Of a stretch of DNA of 64,000 nucleotides, positions 53,767-64,000 are shown in pieces. A program made the position numbers and the translations under genes. Position 1 is the first letter of the stretch, and the number at the start of each line of letters is the position of its first letter. Under the pieces are notes generated by a model, which was not told where the DNA came from, made no database searches, and was given only the letters and a program-made list of their open reading frames with translations. Source of the DNA: Streptacidiphilus neutrinimicus (lineage in GTDB: Bacteria > Actinomycetota > Actinomycetes > Streptomycetales > Streptomycetaceae); assembly GCF_000787815.1 (NCBI RefSeq), contig NZ_BBPO01000027.1, forward strand, positions 34,057 to 98,056, read 5' to 3'.

Positions 53767-54881
53767 CAGTCCGCCTGACCCGACTCCGCCGCGCGGATCG
53801 CGTCACGGTACCTCCGCGCTGCCGCGCGCAGCGCGGCCTCCGGGTCCACCCCGGCGTCCTGCGCCTCCGCGGCCAGACGCAGGAGGCGCGCGCCGAAATC
53901 CGCCTCGGCCGCGTCCGCGTCCGGCAGGGCGTCCGGCACCCCCGCCTTCCGCGCGCGGGAGTGGAGCTTGGCGGCGAGGGCCAGCGCCGGCTGGCCGAGC
54001 GGGACGCCGTCGGTGGCGGACTCGCGCTGCTTCTCCGCCGCCTTCAGCTCCTCCCAGTTGGCCTCGACCTGCTCGGCCGTGTCGGCGTCCCGGTCACCGA
54101 AGACATGCGGGTGACGGTAGATCAGCTTGTCCACGATGGCCCCGGCGACATCGTCGATCGAGAACGGGTCGGTGTCGTGCTCCTGTGCGATGCGGGAGTG
54201 GAAGAAGACCTGGAGCAGCACGTCGCCCAGCTCCTCGCGCAGGGTCGCCCGGTCTTCCTCCTCGATCGCCTCGACCAGCTCGAAGGACTCCTCGACCAGG
54301 TACTTCACCAGCGACTCGTGGGTCTGCTTCGCGTCCCAGGGGCAGCCACCGGGCGAGCGGAGCCGGTCCATCACGGTGACCAGGTCGAGCAGCCGGGCGC
54401 CCGGGAGGTCGTAGGAGCCTGGCAGCAGCTCGAGCTCCGGCACGACCACGCCGGGGGTCTCCGCGCCCTCGACCGCGAAGCGCGCCAGGGCGTCGGTGAG
54501 CCCCGGGTCACCGTCCGGGCCGACCAGCCAGACCACGACGGCGTCCGACGCCGCCTCGGCGAGCGTGCGCGCACGGGCGTAGGACGGGACGTCCAGCACC
54601 TCCGCCGTGATCCCGCTCTGGGCGAGCGGCGCGAGCAGCGGGTGCGCCGGGTCCCCGGCCAGGACCCGGTCGGCGGTGTGCAGCGTCCGCCAGGCGGGAC
54701 CGGAGAGCAGGCCGGGGGCGACCCGGTGCGTGGTGCTCAGCAGCACCAGCCGGCCGGGACCGGCGGGGGCTTCGGCGTGCTGTGGATCGCCGGCGCCGGG
54801 CTGTGCGTCGCCGGCCTGCGCATCGCCGGGCTGGGGTTCACTGGGCTGGGGTTCACTGGGCCGTGCATCGCGTTGGGACAC
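53766..54881 (-). CDS. mazG: Nucleoside triphosphate pyrophosphohydrolase MazG (single-domain plus N-terminal extension)
   Basis: The 371-residue protein has a MazG domain (residues about 175-260) with GCPWDAKQTHESLVKYLVEE, SFELVEAIEEEDRATLREEL, GDVLLQVFFHS and the later DVAGAIVDKLIYRHPHVFGD. The E-x2-E and E-x2-D metal residues are present. The N-terminal half contains a tetrapyrrole-methylase-like segment (PGRLVLLSTTHRVAPGLLSG, VVVWLVGPDGDPGLTDALAR), degenerate as in actinobacterial MazG. A repeated SEPQPSEPQP and GDAQAGDAQP stretch precedes it, so translation may begin later than 54881. It hydrolyses (d)NTPs to NMP and pyrophosphate and clears aberrant nucleotides. Confidence 0.9.
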   Translation of the reverse strand: MSQRDARPSEPQPSEPQPGDAQAGDAQPGAGDPQHAEAPAGPGRLVLLSTTHRVAPGLLSGPAWRTLHTADRVLAGDPAHPLLAPLAQSGITAEVLDVPSYARARTLAEAASDAVVVWLVGPDGDPGLTDALARFAVEGAETPGVVVPELELLPGSYDLPGARLLDLVTVMDRLRSPGGCPWDAKQTHESLVKYLVEESFELVEAIEEEDRATLREELGDVLLQVFFHSRIAQEHDTDPFSIDDVAGAIVDKLIYRHPHVFGDRDADTAEQVEANWEELKAAEKQRESATDGVPLGQPALALAAKLHSRARKAGVPDALPDADAAEADFGARLLRLAAEAQDAGVDPEAALRAAARRYRDAIRAAESGQAD

Positions 54882-54891
54882 ACAGGGAAAC

Positions 54892-55533
54892 CTACCCCGC
54901 GTTGTCCTGCGACACCGGCTTGATCCACGGCTGGGCGCTGTCGCCCAGGGTCAGCTTGGTCGTGTCCCAGCTGCCGTAGCGCGGGTTGACGGAGATCCTC
55001 AAATCCGCCGCGACCGGCTGCAGCAGCCCGGTCAGCTTGGCGCTGTCCCCGCCGACGCTGCCCAGCAGCGCCTTGACCCCCGCCTGCCAGCGGAAGTAGG
55101 ACTCGAGGTCCTCCGGCGGCAGGCCGACCTGGTTGACGAACTCGGCCGTCAGCTGGGTCTGGCTGCCGGCGCTCTTCAGGAACGGCGCCTCGACCGCGGC
55201 GACGTCCGTCGCCGAGACGCTCAGGCCCTTCTGGTCCAGTGCCGACTGGACCACCTGCTCCTGGATGAGGAAGCCGAGCACGTTGGCCGGCATGCCCGCG
55301 GAGTCCTGGCCGAACGTCCTGCTGGAGCCGCTGCCGCTGCCCTGCGCGGGCGCGGCGTCGCGGAACGAGGACACCTGGTTCTCGACGGTGGCGACGCTGA
55401 TCCGCTGGCCGCCGACGACCGCCGCCGCGCCGGTGTGAACCGTCCCCGCGTTCCCGCTCCCGGAACAGGCGGAGAGCCCCGGCGTGGCGATGGTGGCGAT
55501 CAACGCGAAAAGGGCGGTGCGGGTGCGGTTCAC
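54892..55533 (-). CDS. SurA-N-like lipoprotein
   Basis: The 213-residue protein has a lipoprotein signal with a lipobox-like LSACSG at about residues 20-25 and a SurA N-terminal-type helical domain: VVGGQRISVATVENQVSSFR, LGFLIQEQVVQSALDQKGLS, and FVNQVGLPPEDLESYFRWQA. There is no peptidyl-prolyl isomerase (parvulin) domain after it. It is probably attached to the outer face of the cytoplasmic membrane and may be a chaperone. In streptomycetes it lies next to mazG as here, with an 11-bp gap. Confidence 0.82.
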   Translation of the reverse strand: MNRTRTALFALIATIATPGLSACSGSGNAGTVHTGAAAVVGGQRISVATVENQVSSFRDAAPAQGSGSGSSRTFGQDSAGMPANVLGFLIQEQVVQSALDQKGLSVSATDVAAVEAPFLKSAGSQTQLTAEFVNQVGLPPEDLESYFRWQAGVKALLGSVGGDSAKLTGLLQPVAADLRISVNPRYGSWDTTKLTLGDSAQPWIKPVSQDNAG

Positions 55534-55673
55534 GGGGCCTCCTGCGACTGACGGTCCGTCCGATGCGTCCGGTGCGTGTGCCGCAGATCACGGTCCCACG
55601 CGGGCGTCGCCCACACCAGAGGGCACGCCAGGAGCACGGGTTCACCCCACCCGGGCGCCGGATCAGAGCCGGA

Positions 55674-56690
55674 TCAGTGCCGCTGGCCCTCCCGCGCCTC
55701 GTCGGCAGCGGTCATCTCGTCGGCGGCGGCCGGGTCGGGCGTGACCACGGCGGCCCCGGTGGTCCCGGCGGTCCCGGTCCCGGCGGTCCCCGTCCCAGCG
55801 GTCCCTGTCCCAGCGGCCTCGCCGCCTTCCCCGCCGCCGGCTCCGTGCGCCTCCGCCGGGGCGACCTCCCCGAAGCGGGCCAGGGCGAGCGCCCCGGCCA
55901 CCGCGATCGCGAAGCCGAGCAGCGCCAGCCAGAGCAGCCCCGGTCGGGTGCGGTCCCCAAGCAGGATCACGCCGAGCACCGCGGGCAGCGCCGTCTCGCC
56001 GAGCACCATCGCCGCCGTCGCGGTCGTCACCTTGCCGCCGCGCACGCCCTCGGTCATGAAGACGAACGCCACCGCGCCCCCGCCGAGCAGCGCGTAGGTG
56101 GCCGGCTCCTTCAGCAGCGGCATCAGGTCCGTGCCGTGCACGGCCGGCAGCAGACGGACGGACAGCCCGACGACGCCGAAGCCGAGGCCGCACAGCGTCC
56201 CCATCACTGCGGCGCGGGCGGGCTCCGTCAGCCGCCAGGCCAGTGCGCCGGCGGCCGCGATCAGCACGACGGCGACCAGCATGATCCAGTGCAGCGCCAT
56301 GCCGGGGTGCTTGTCACCCTCCTTGCCCGCGGTCGCCCCCAGCAGCGCGAGCCCGAGACAGACACCGGCGACGCCGGCCCATTCGGCCCTCCCGAGCCGC
56401 AGCCGCAGCACGGCCGCCCCGAGCACCGCCGTCACCGCGAGCGCCCCCGCGAGCGCGGCCTGCACGACGTAGAGCGGCAGCGACCGGAGTGCGATGAGCT
56501 GGGCCACGAAGCCCAGCAGGTCCAGCGCCAGCCCGCAGATGAACGGCACGTTGACCATCGCCCGGACCGTCCCGAGCAGTCCGCCGCTCGAGCCGGCCGG
56601 CGAGTGGGCCTGGGCGCCGAGCGCCTGCAGCACCATGGCCGAACCGAAGCAGAGCGCGGCCACCAGGGCCATGACGAGTCCGAGGAACAT
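55674..56690 (-). CDS. DMT-superfamily transporter (EamA/NIPA-like)
   Basis: The 338-residue protein has nine to ten hydrophobic segments, starting GLVMALVAALCFGSAMVLQA, with VPFICGLALDLLGFVAQLIA and SLPLYVVQAALAGALAVTAV, and GETALPAVLGVILLGDRTRP. This agrees with the drug/metabolite transporter superfamily, near the NIPA/DUF803 magnesium-type proteins. Its cytoplasmic C-terminus is a low-complexity GTGTAGTGTAGTGTAG segment followed by an acidic end, probably from slippage in the GC-rich DNA. The substrate is unknown. Confidence 0.82.
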   Translation of the reverse strand: MFLGLVMALVAALCFGSAMVLQALGAQAHSPAGSSGGLLGTVRAMVNVPFICGLALDLLGFVAQLIALRSLPLYVVQAALAGALAVTAVLGAAVLRLRLGRAEWAGVAGVCLGLALLGATAGKEGDKHPGMALHWIMLVAVVLIAAAGALAWRLTEPARAAVMGTLCGLGFGVVGLSVRLLPAVHGTDLMPLLKEPATYALLGGGAVAFVFMTEGVRGGKVTTATAAMVLGETALPAVLGVILLGDRTRPGLLWLALLGFAIAVAGALALARFGEVAPAEAHGAGGGEGGEAAGTGTAGTGTAGTGTAGTTGAAVVTPDPAAADEMTAADEAREGQRH

Positions 56691-56828
56691 GCTTCGAGCC
56701 TATCGGTCCCTTTTGCGCGGCGGGGACCACGAGCAGCGGAGGACCCGGGCCCGAACCGGTTGCCCGAACCGGTTGGGGCCCGATCGCGACGGGAAGGGAC
56801 GGCCGGCTCGACCGCGACGAAACCGGGT

Positions 56829-57005
56829 TCACAGCCGGGACCGCGTCCCGCGGATCTCCTCTGTGAACGGGTGTCCCCGCCCGTGCGGCTGCTCGGCCGG
56901 CGGCAGCAGCGCGGACAGGGCCTCGCCGACTCCGGCGCGGTGGCCGAGCGCGAGGCGCATCTGGGCCTCGCGGCGGCGGATCTCCCGGCCCTGCCGCAGG
57001 TTCAT
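56829..57005 (-). CDS. Possible 58-residue protein or gene remnant
   Basis: The frame from ATG 57005 reads MNLRQGREIRRREAQMRLAL and HRAGVGEALSALLPPAEQPH, with GC at nearly every third position, which suggests real coding. It is Arg-rich and helical. A TAG 36 bp upstream in the same frame bounds it. GGAGAA lies about 12 bp before the ATG, rather far. I know no family. The rest of the 528-bp gap 56691-57218 holds only the mfd terminator and shadow frames. Confidence 0.35.
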   Translation of the reverse strand: MNLRQGREIRRREAQMRLALGHRAGVGEALSALLPPAEQPHGRGHPFTEEIRGTRSRL

Positions 57006-57165
57006 CCCGCGTACGGGTTCTCCACGTGGCGAGGACCGCCGCTACTCCCTCGGGCCAGGGCGAGCAGGGCCGCAGGAACGGGCGTGTGGGGTGGAACTGC
57101 GCGGCCGGGCGCGCCCGTCGTCGCGCTCGACGGCAGCAGCGCGACCAGCTCACGGTCTGAACCGT

Positions 57166-57209
57166 CCAGGGGCGCGGAGCTCGGTCGACACGCGGCTCCG
57201 CGCCCCTGG
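57166..57209 (-). terminator. Terminator of mfd
   Basis: Arms 57166-57180 and 57195-57209 are perfect 15-bp complements around a 14-nt loop, 9 bp after the mfd stop. No T-run follows. Confidence 0.7.
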
Positions 57210-57218
57210 GTCGCGCAC

Positions 57219-60785
<3,567 letters not shown>

Positions 60786-60938
60786 CTACTTCTCTCAGCC
60801 AGAGGCAACGCGAAACACCCGGACTGCGAGGCAACCCGGGGGTCTCCAGCGTACGCCGACGGCAGGACGGACGCGCCTCGCCAGGTCGTCGTCGGTCAAC
60901 CAATCGTCCAATCGTCGGGACGGCGCCGGTGCCGGGAC

Positions 60939-62057
60939 TCAGCCGTGCCCGTCCGCCGCGTTGTCCACAGCCTGGGGAAGAACGGGGAGCTCCGAGGTCG
61001 CCGCCTCGCTGTCGGGCGCGGCGTCGGCCGGGGTCGGCGTTCCCTCGGTCGGCCCTGCCTCCGCGTCGTCCTCCGCGTGGGCTTCCGCGTGGGCTTCCGC
61101 GCCGGCTTCCGCCGCCTCGGGTTCGGGGGCGCCGACGACGGCGCCGGTCAGCGCGGCGAGGGTCTCGCGGATGTGGTCCAGCTGGGACTGGATGTGCTCG
61201 CGGCGCTGGGCGAACGTGGCCTGCTCGCGCTCCGTCTGCTCGACGATCCGTGCGGCCTCCCGCCTCGCCGCCTCGACCAGGCGTTCCGCCTGGGTCGCCG
61301 CGTCGGCGTCGGTCTCGTCCGACTTGGCCTGCATCGCCTTGAGATGCCGCTCGCTCTCGGAGACCTTGCGCTCGCCGATCGCGACCACCTGCTCCTCCCA
61401 GGCCACGACCTTCGCGTCGTGCTCGGCGAACTCCTGGTCCACCGTCCGCTGCTGGCCGGCCAGCCAGGCGTGGGCGTCGCGGGAGGCCTGGTCGGCGCGG
61501 GCGTGGACCTCCTCGGCGTAGGCGGCGGCGGACTCGCGGGCCAGCCGGGCGTCGCGGTCGGCCTCGCCGCGCAGGCTCTCGGCCTGGTTGCGGGCGCGGT
61601 CGAGCTCGCGGCGGTGGGACTCCTCCGCGGCCGCGCGCTGCTGACCGGCGTACTGGGCCGCGGCGGCACGCAGTCGGCGGGCCTCGTCGCGGGCCTCTTG
61701 GTCGAGCCGCGCGCAGTCCGCGCCCGCGCCCTCGCGGACCGCCTCGGCCTCCTCCTCGGCCGTGACCAGCAGGCCGGCCGCGCGTGGGCTCAGCACCTCG
61801 AAATCCGGAACCGTCGCCTCCGCCAGGGCCTGGGTGGCCTGGAGGTCCATCAGCTGCCGCTCCAGTTCGCGCATGCCGTCGCCGAGCGCGGCCAGGCGCT
61901 GCCAGGCCTCGTCGCGGTCGGCGGTGAGGTGCGCGAGGGCCTGCTCGACCTGGTCGACGTCGTAACCCTTGCGGGCGAGGGGGAAGTCGCCGGTGCCGGG
62001 CGTGGGAGTGGTCGGATTGCTCATGTTCTGCTGCCGCTCCTCCGCGTTGCCGGACAT
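60939..62057 (-). CDS. Coiled-coil protein, DivIVA-like (often called cellulose-binding protein in streptomycetes)
   Basis: The 372-residue protein begins with the DivIVA-type motif GDFPLARKGYDVDQVEQALA, followed by a very long Glu/Arg/Ala-rich coiled coil (residues about 40-320, e.g. DCARLDQEARDEARRLRAAA) and a disordered acidic C-terminus (AEAGAEAHAEAHAEDDAEAG). No catalytic motif or membrane segment is seen. In streptomycetes such proteins have been labelled cellulose-binding but the fold suggests cytoskeletal or polar-growth scaffolding. Two ATGs, 62057 and 62024, are possible; the second has GGAGGAG upstream at unusual spacing. Confidence 0.72.
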   Translation of the reverse strand: MSGNAEERQQNMSNPTTPTPGTGDFPLARKGYDVDQVEQALAHLTADRDEAWQRLAALGDGMRELERQLMDLQATQALAEATVPDFEVLSPRAAGLLVTAEEEAEAVREGAGADCARLDQEARDEARRLRAAAAQYAGQQRAAAEESHRRELDRARNQAESLRGEADRDARLARESAAAYAEEVHARADQASRDAHAWLAGQQRTVDQEFAEHDAKVVAWEEQVVAIGERKVSESERHLKAMQAKSDETDADAATQAERLVEAARREAARIVEQTEREQATFAQRREHIQSQLDHIRETLAALTGAVVGAPEPEAAEAGAEAHAEAHAEDDAEAGPTEGTPTPADAAPDSEAATSELPVLPQAVDNAADGHG

Positions 62058-62126
62058 GCTCGGTGATCGTCCTATTTTGCGCAGATTAGTGCTTCTTAGG
62101 ACGGTACCGACACAGCAGACGAAACG

Positions 62127-62162
62127 GCAGAGAGGACCGGCCTCCGGGCCGGTCCCCTCTGC
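62127..62162 (-). terminator. Terminator of the deaminase/SUKH gene
   Basis: GGACCGGCC (62134-62142) pairs with GGCCGGTCC (62147-62155) and flanking AGAG/CTCT extend the stem, with TTTCG following on the minus strand (plus CGAAA at 62120-62124). It is 30 bp after the gene's stop. Confidence 0.7.
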
Positions 62163-62191
62163 TCACATCCAGTCCCACGCGCCACGTGGCG

Positions 62192-64000
62192 CTACAGCAG
62201 GCCGTCCCAGAACTGCTCCAGGACCACGGCCCACCAGTTCTCCGGCGAGGACAGCGCCGCCGGGTCGATGGCGTTGACCTCGTTCTGGAAGTCGGTCGTC
62301 CAGCGGCCCGCCTGCTCCTGGGTCAGGCCGTAGCGGAAGCGCCACAGGCGCCCGAGCACCGCGAGGCAGCGGACCAACTGCGGCAGGCCGGAGTTCACGA
62401 AGCGCGGCTGCGCCCCCTCCGGACCGGCCGGCTGGCCGGGCGTGCCGAGGTCGACCGCGACGATCGCGTTCGTGCCGTACTGGACGCAGAGCTGCCGCCC
62501 GTAGTCGTTGCCGACGACGAGGTAGGTGCCCGCGTCCGGACCGGCGGCCAGCCCGCGCTCCGCGGCCAGCTCGGCCAGCGTCGGGATCGGCCGACCAGGC
62601 TGGGCCTGGGCCCAGAAGAACGGGCCGAAGTCACGCGGCAGCCCGGCCCAGGTCAGCGTCGACTGGACCTCCGGCGGCACACCCGCCCGGGAGACCGCCT
62701 GCTGCTCGAAGCGGAACAGGTTCTGGTCGCCGAACGCCGCCTGAAGCTCCTGGGCGAGCGCCTGCGGCGGCGGCACCGGGGCCGGCTGCGCGGCGGGCGC
62801 CAGCGGTGCCCGCGAGGACGCGATCGGCGCCGGGCCGGCGGCGTGGGTGTGCAGCTCGCGCAGGTGCTCCAGCAGATGGTCGACCCCGCGCCGACGCGCC
62901 GCGGCCTCCCGTCCGTAAGGGGCGGTGTGCGTGATCCGCACGTTCGGCCAGGCCTCCTTGACCATCCGCGCGCAGTACCCCGCGGGCAGGTCGCAGCACT
63001 CCAGCTCGGTGTGCAGCTCCAGCACCTGCTCCGGCGGCACGTTCAGGCGGCGCACCTCCTGCAGGATCTGCCACTCCGGGTGCGGCTGCCCGAGCGCGGA
63101 GCGCTGGATCACCTGCTGCTCCGAACCGTCCGGGCCCCGGTACCGCAGCACGGCCATGTAGCCGGGCCCGACCGTCGGCACGCCGGGAGCGGCCGCGCCG
63201 ACCGGCCCCCCGGGCTGGACGGGAGCGGACTGACCGCCGAGCGACGCACCGGGCGGAGGCGGCGGCACCCCGGGGCCACCCGTCGGCGCACCCGGAGGCG
63301 GCGGAGGCGGCATGCCCGGACCACCGAGCGAGGCACCCGGCGGCGGGGGCGGCATGCCCGGACCACCGAGCGAACCGGGCGGAGGCGGAGGCACACCAGG
63401 GCCACCCAGCGGCGCACCCGGAGGCGGCGGAGGCATACCAGGGCCACCGAGCGAACCGGGCGGCGGCATTCCGGGACCACCCAGCGGTGCGCCCGGCGCA
63501 CCGGGCACACCCGGACGACCGGGGCCGCTCGCCGGAGTGGCGAACATCGTCGGCGCGAAGTCCAGGCCCTCGGGCTGCGGGCCGCCCATGACACCGGGCG
63601 GGGGCGGGGGCACAGGGCCACCGAGCGGAGCGCCCGGAGGCGGAGGAGGCATCCCCGGACCACCGCCCATCGGCGCACCGGGCATCCCCGGCATCCCCGG
63701 CGGAGGCGGCGGCACGCCGGGACCACCCAGCGGCGCACCCGGAGGCGGCGGAGGCATCCCCGGACCACCACCCAGCGGCGCACCCGGCATCCCCGGCGGA
63801 GGCGGCGGCACGCCGGGACCACCCAGCGGACCACCCGGAGGCGGCGGAGGCATCCCCGGACCACCACCCAGCGGCGCACCCGGCATCCCCGGCGGGGGCG
63901 GCGGCACGCCGGGACCACCCAGCGGGCGCGCGGGCGCCTCGGGCGCGCCGGGCGCACCCGGACGGCCGGGCAGACTCCCCGGCGTCGCGAACATCGTCGG
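62192..64000 (-). CDS. Pro/Gly-repeat protein with nucleic acid/nucleotide deaminase-like and SUKH-4-like domains (5' end outside window)
   Basis: The frame runs off the right edge; the ATG at 63994 is internal, since PTMFATP there repeats APTMFATP near residue 150. The first 260 residues are PPPPPG/GGPG repeats. Residues about 278-345 resemble an AID/APOBEC-type deaminase: the H-P-E in [13 protein letters not shown] would be the zinc-His and catalytic Glu, and [13 protein letters not shown] supplies two Cys ligands, followed by [10 protein letters not shown]. From about 425 to the end is a SUKH-4-like immunity domain ([40 protein letters not shown]). The joining of a deaminase with an immunity-type domain suggests a toxin-like or self-limiting protein; a regulatory role is equally possible. 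Confidence 0.72.
   Translation of the reverse strand, partial: PTMFATPGSLPGRPGAPGAPEAPARPLGGPGVPPPPPGMPGAPLGGGPGMPPPPPGGPLGGPGVPPPPPGMPGAPLGGGPGMPPPPPGAPLGGPGVPPPPPGMPGMPGAPMGGGPGMPPPPPGAPLGGPVPPPPPGVMGGPQPEGLDFAPTMFATPASGPGRPGVPGAPGAPLGGPGMPPPGSLGGPGMPPPPPGAPLGGPGVPPPPPGSLGGPGMPPPPPGASLGGPGMPPPPPPGAPTGGPGVPPPPPGASLGGQSAPVQPGGPVGAAAPGVPTVGPGYMAVLRYRGPDGSEQQVIQRSALGQPHPEWQILQEVRRLNVPPEQVLELHTELECCDLPAGYCARMVKEAWPNVRITHTAPYGREAAARRRGVDHLLEHLRELHTHAAGPAPIASSRAPLAPAAQPAPVPPPQALAQELQAAFGDQNLFRFEQQAVSRAGVPPEVQSTLTWAGLPRDFGPFFWAQAQPGRPIPTLAELAAERGLAAGPDAGTYLVVGNDYGRQLCVQYGTNAIVAVDLGTPGQPAGPEGAQPRFVNSGLPQLVRCLAVLGRLWRFRYGLTQEQAGRWTTDFQNEVNAIDPAALSSPENWWAVVLEQFWDGLL
63225..64000. repeat. Tandem repeats coding for PPPPPG/GGPG blocks
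   Basis: The DNA consists of degenerate repeats about 100-110 bp long, built from smaller units reading [11 protein letters not shown] or PGAPLGG, including two nearly identical copies around 63715-63900. The block PTMFATP-x-S-x-PGRPG also occurs twice (63480-63560 and at the right edge). Length variation by slippage is likely. Confidence 0.8.

Noticed and set aside
63225..64000. Repetitive block considered as a CRISPR or transposon array
   Set aside because: The repeats are in frame, code for PPPPPG/GGPG blocks, and lack uniform spacers or terminal inverted repeats.

Overview
The window is chromosomal DNA from a high-GC actinomycete, most likely a member of the Streptomycetaceae (Streptomyces, Kitasatospora or Streptacidiphilus type). 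The evidence is a third-position GC bias so strong that long antisense ORFs run opposite real genes, a mycothiol-dependent enzyme (Mca), GTP-type PEP carboxykinase, actinobacterial families (DUF4307, DUF501, DUF4287), a Nur-type nickel box, an Rpf-like LysM protein behind a c-di-AMP riboswitch, and a tRNA-Leu with a UAA anticodon, the bldA tRNA of streptomycetes. I see no rRNA, insertion sequence, prophage or CRISPR array.

Left part (1-17.6 kb): the end of a GH18 chitinase and its terminator; a two-gene D-amino-acid catabolic unit (PLP deaminase plus N-acyl-D-amino-acid deacylase); a secreted GH5-like protein that has lost both catalytic glutamates; an alanine aminotransferase; a small unknown gene flanked by a palindromic operator and a large hairpin; pckG; a hemolysin III/PAQR protein behind a double palindrome; an MFS exporter with its TetR regulator; a DUF255 thioredoxin-like protein; glutamate decarboxylase; and a nickel permease behind a Nur box.

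Middle part (17.6-46 kb) is conserved core: mca, DUF4307, greA, a DrrAB-like ABC exporter, ilvA, a MarR regulator, cystathionine gamma-synthase, an L,D-transpeptidase lipoprotein, cystathionine beta-synthase, an SGNH hydrolase and a thiolase. Then come the bldA tRNA, a MacB/FtsX-type ABC transporter, a frameshifted pseudogene, ndh, a ppx-DUF501-ftsB set, enolase, and the riboswitch-controlled Rpf/LysM protein. Cystathionine beta- and gamma-enzymes lie about 4.4 kb apart, which fits reverse transsulfuration.

Right part (46-64 kb) mixes accessory and core genes. A tight GntR-HAD-kinase operon lies behind an array of TTGAC half-sites, and its GntR effector domain looks like a degenerate phospholipase D fold. 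A P450, an SDR, a truncated alpha/beta hydrolase and an F420-type oxidoreductase follow, then the core set nfi-mazG-SurA-like lipoprotein, a DMT transporter, mfd and a coiled-coil DivIVA-like protein. The window ends inside a gene joining Pro/Gly-rich repeats, a deaminase domain with its zinc and catalytic residues, and a SUKH-4-like immunity domain. This last gene and the GntR-HAD-kinase module are the best candidates for undescribed biology here.
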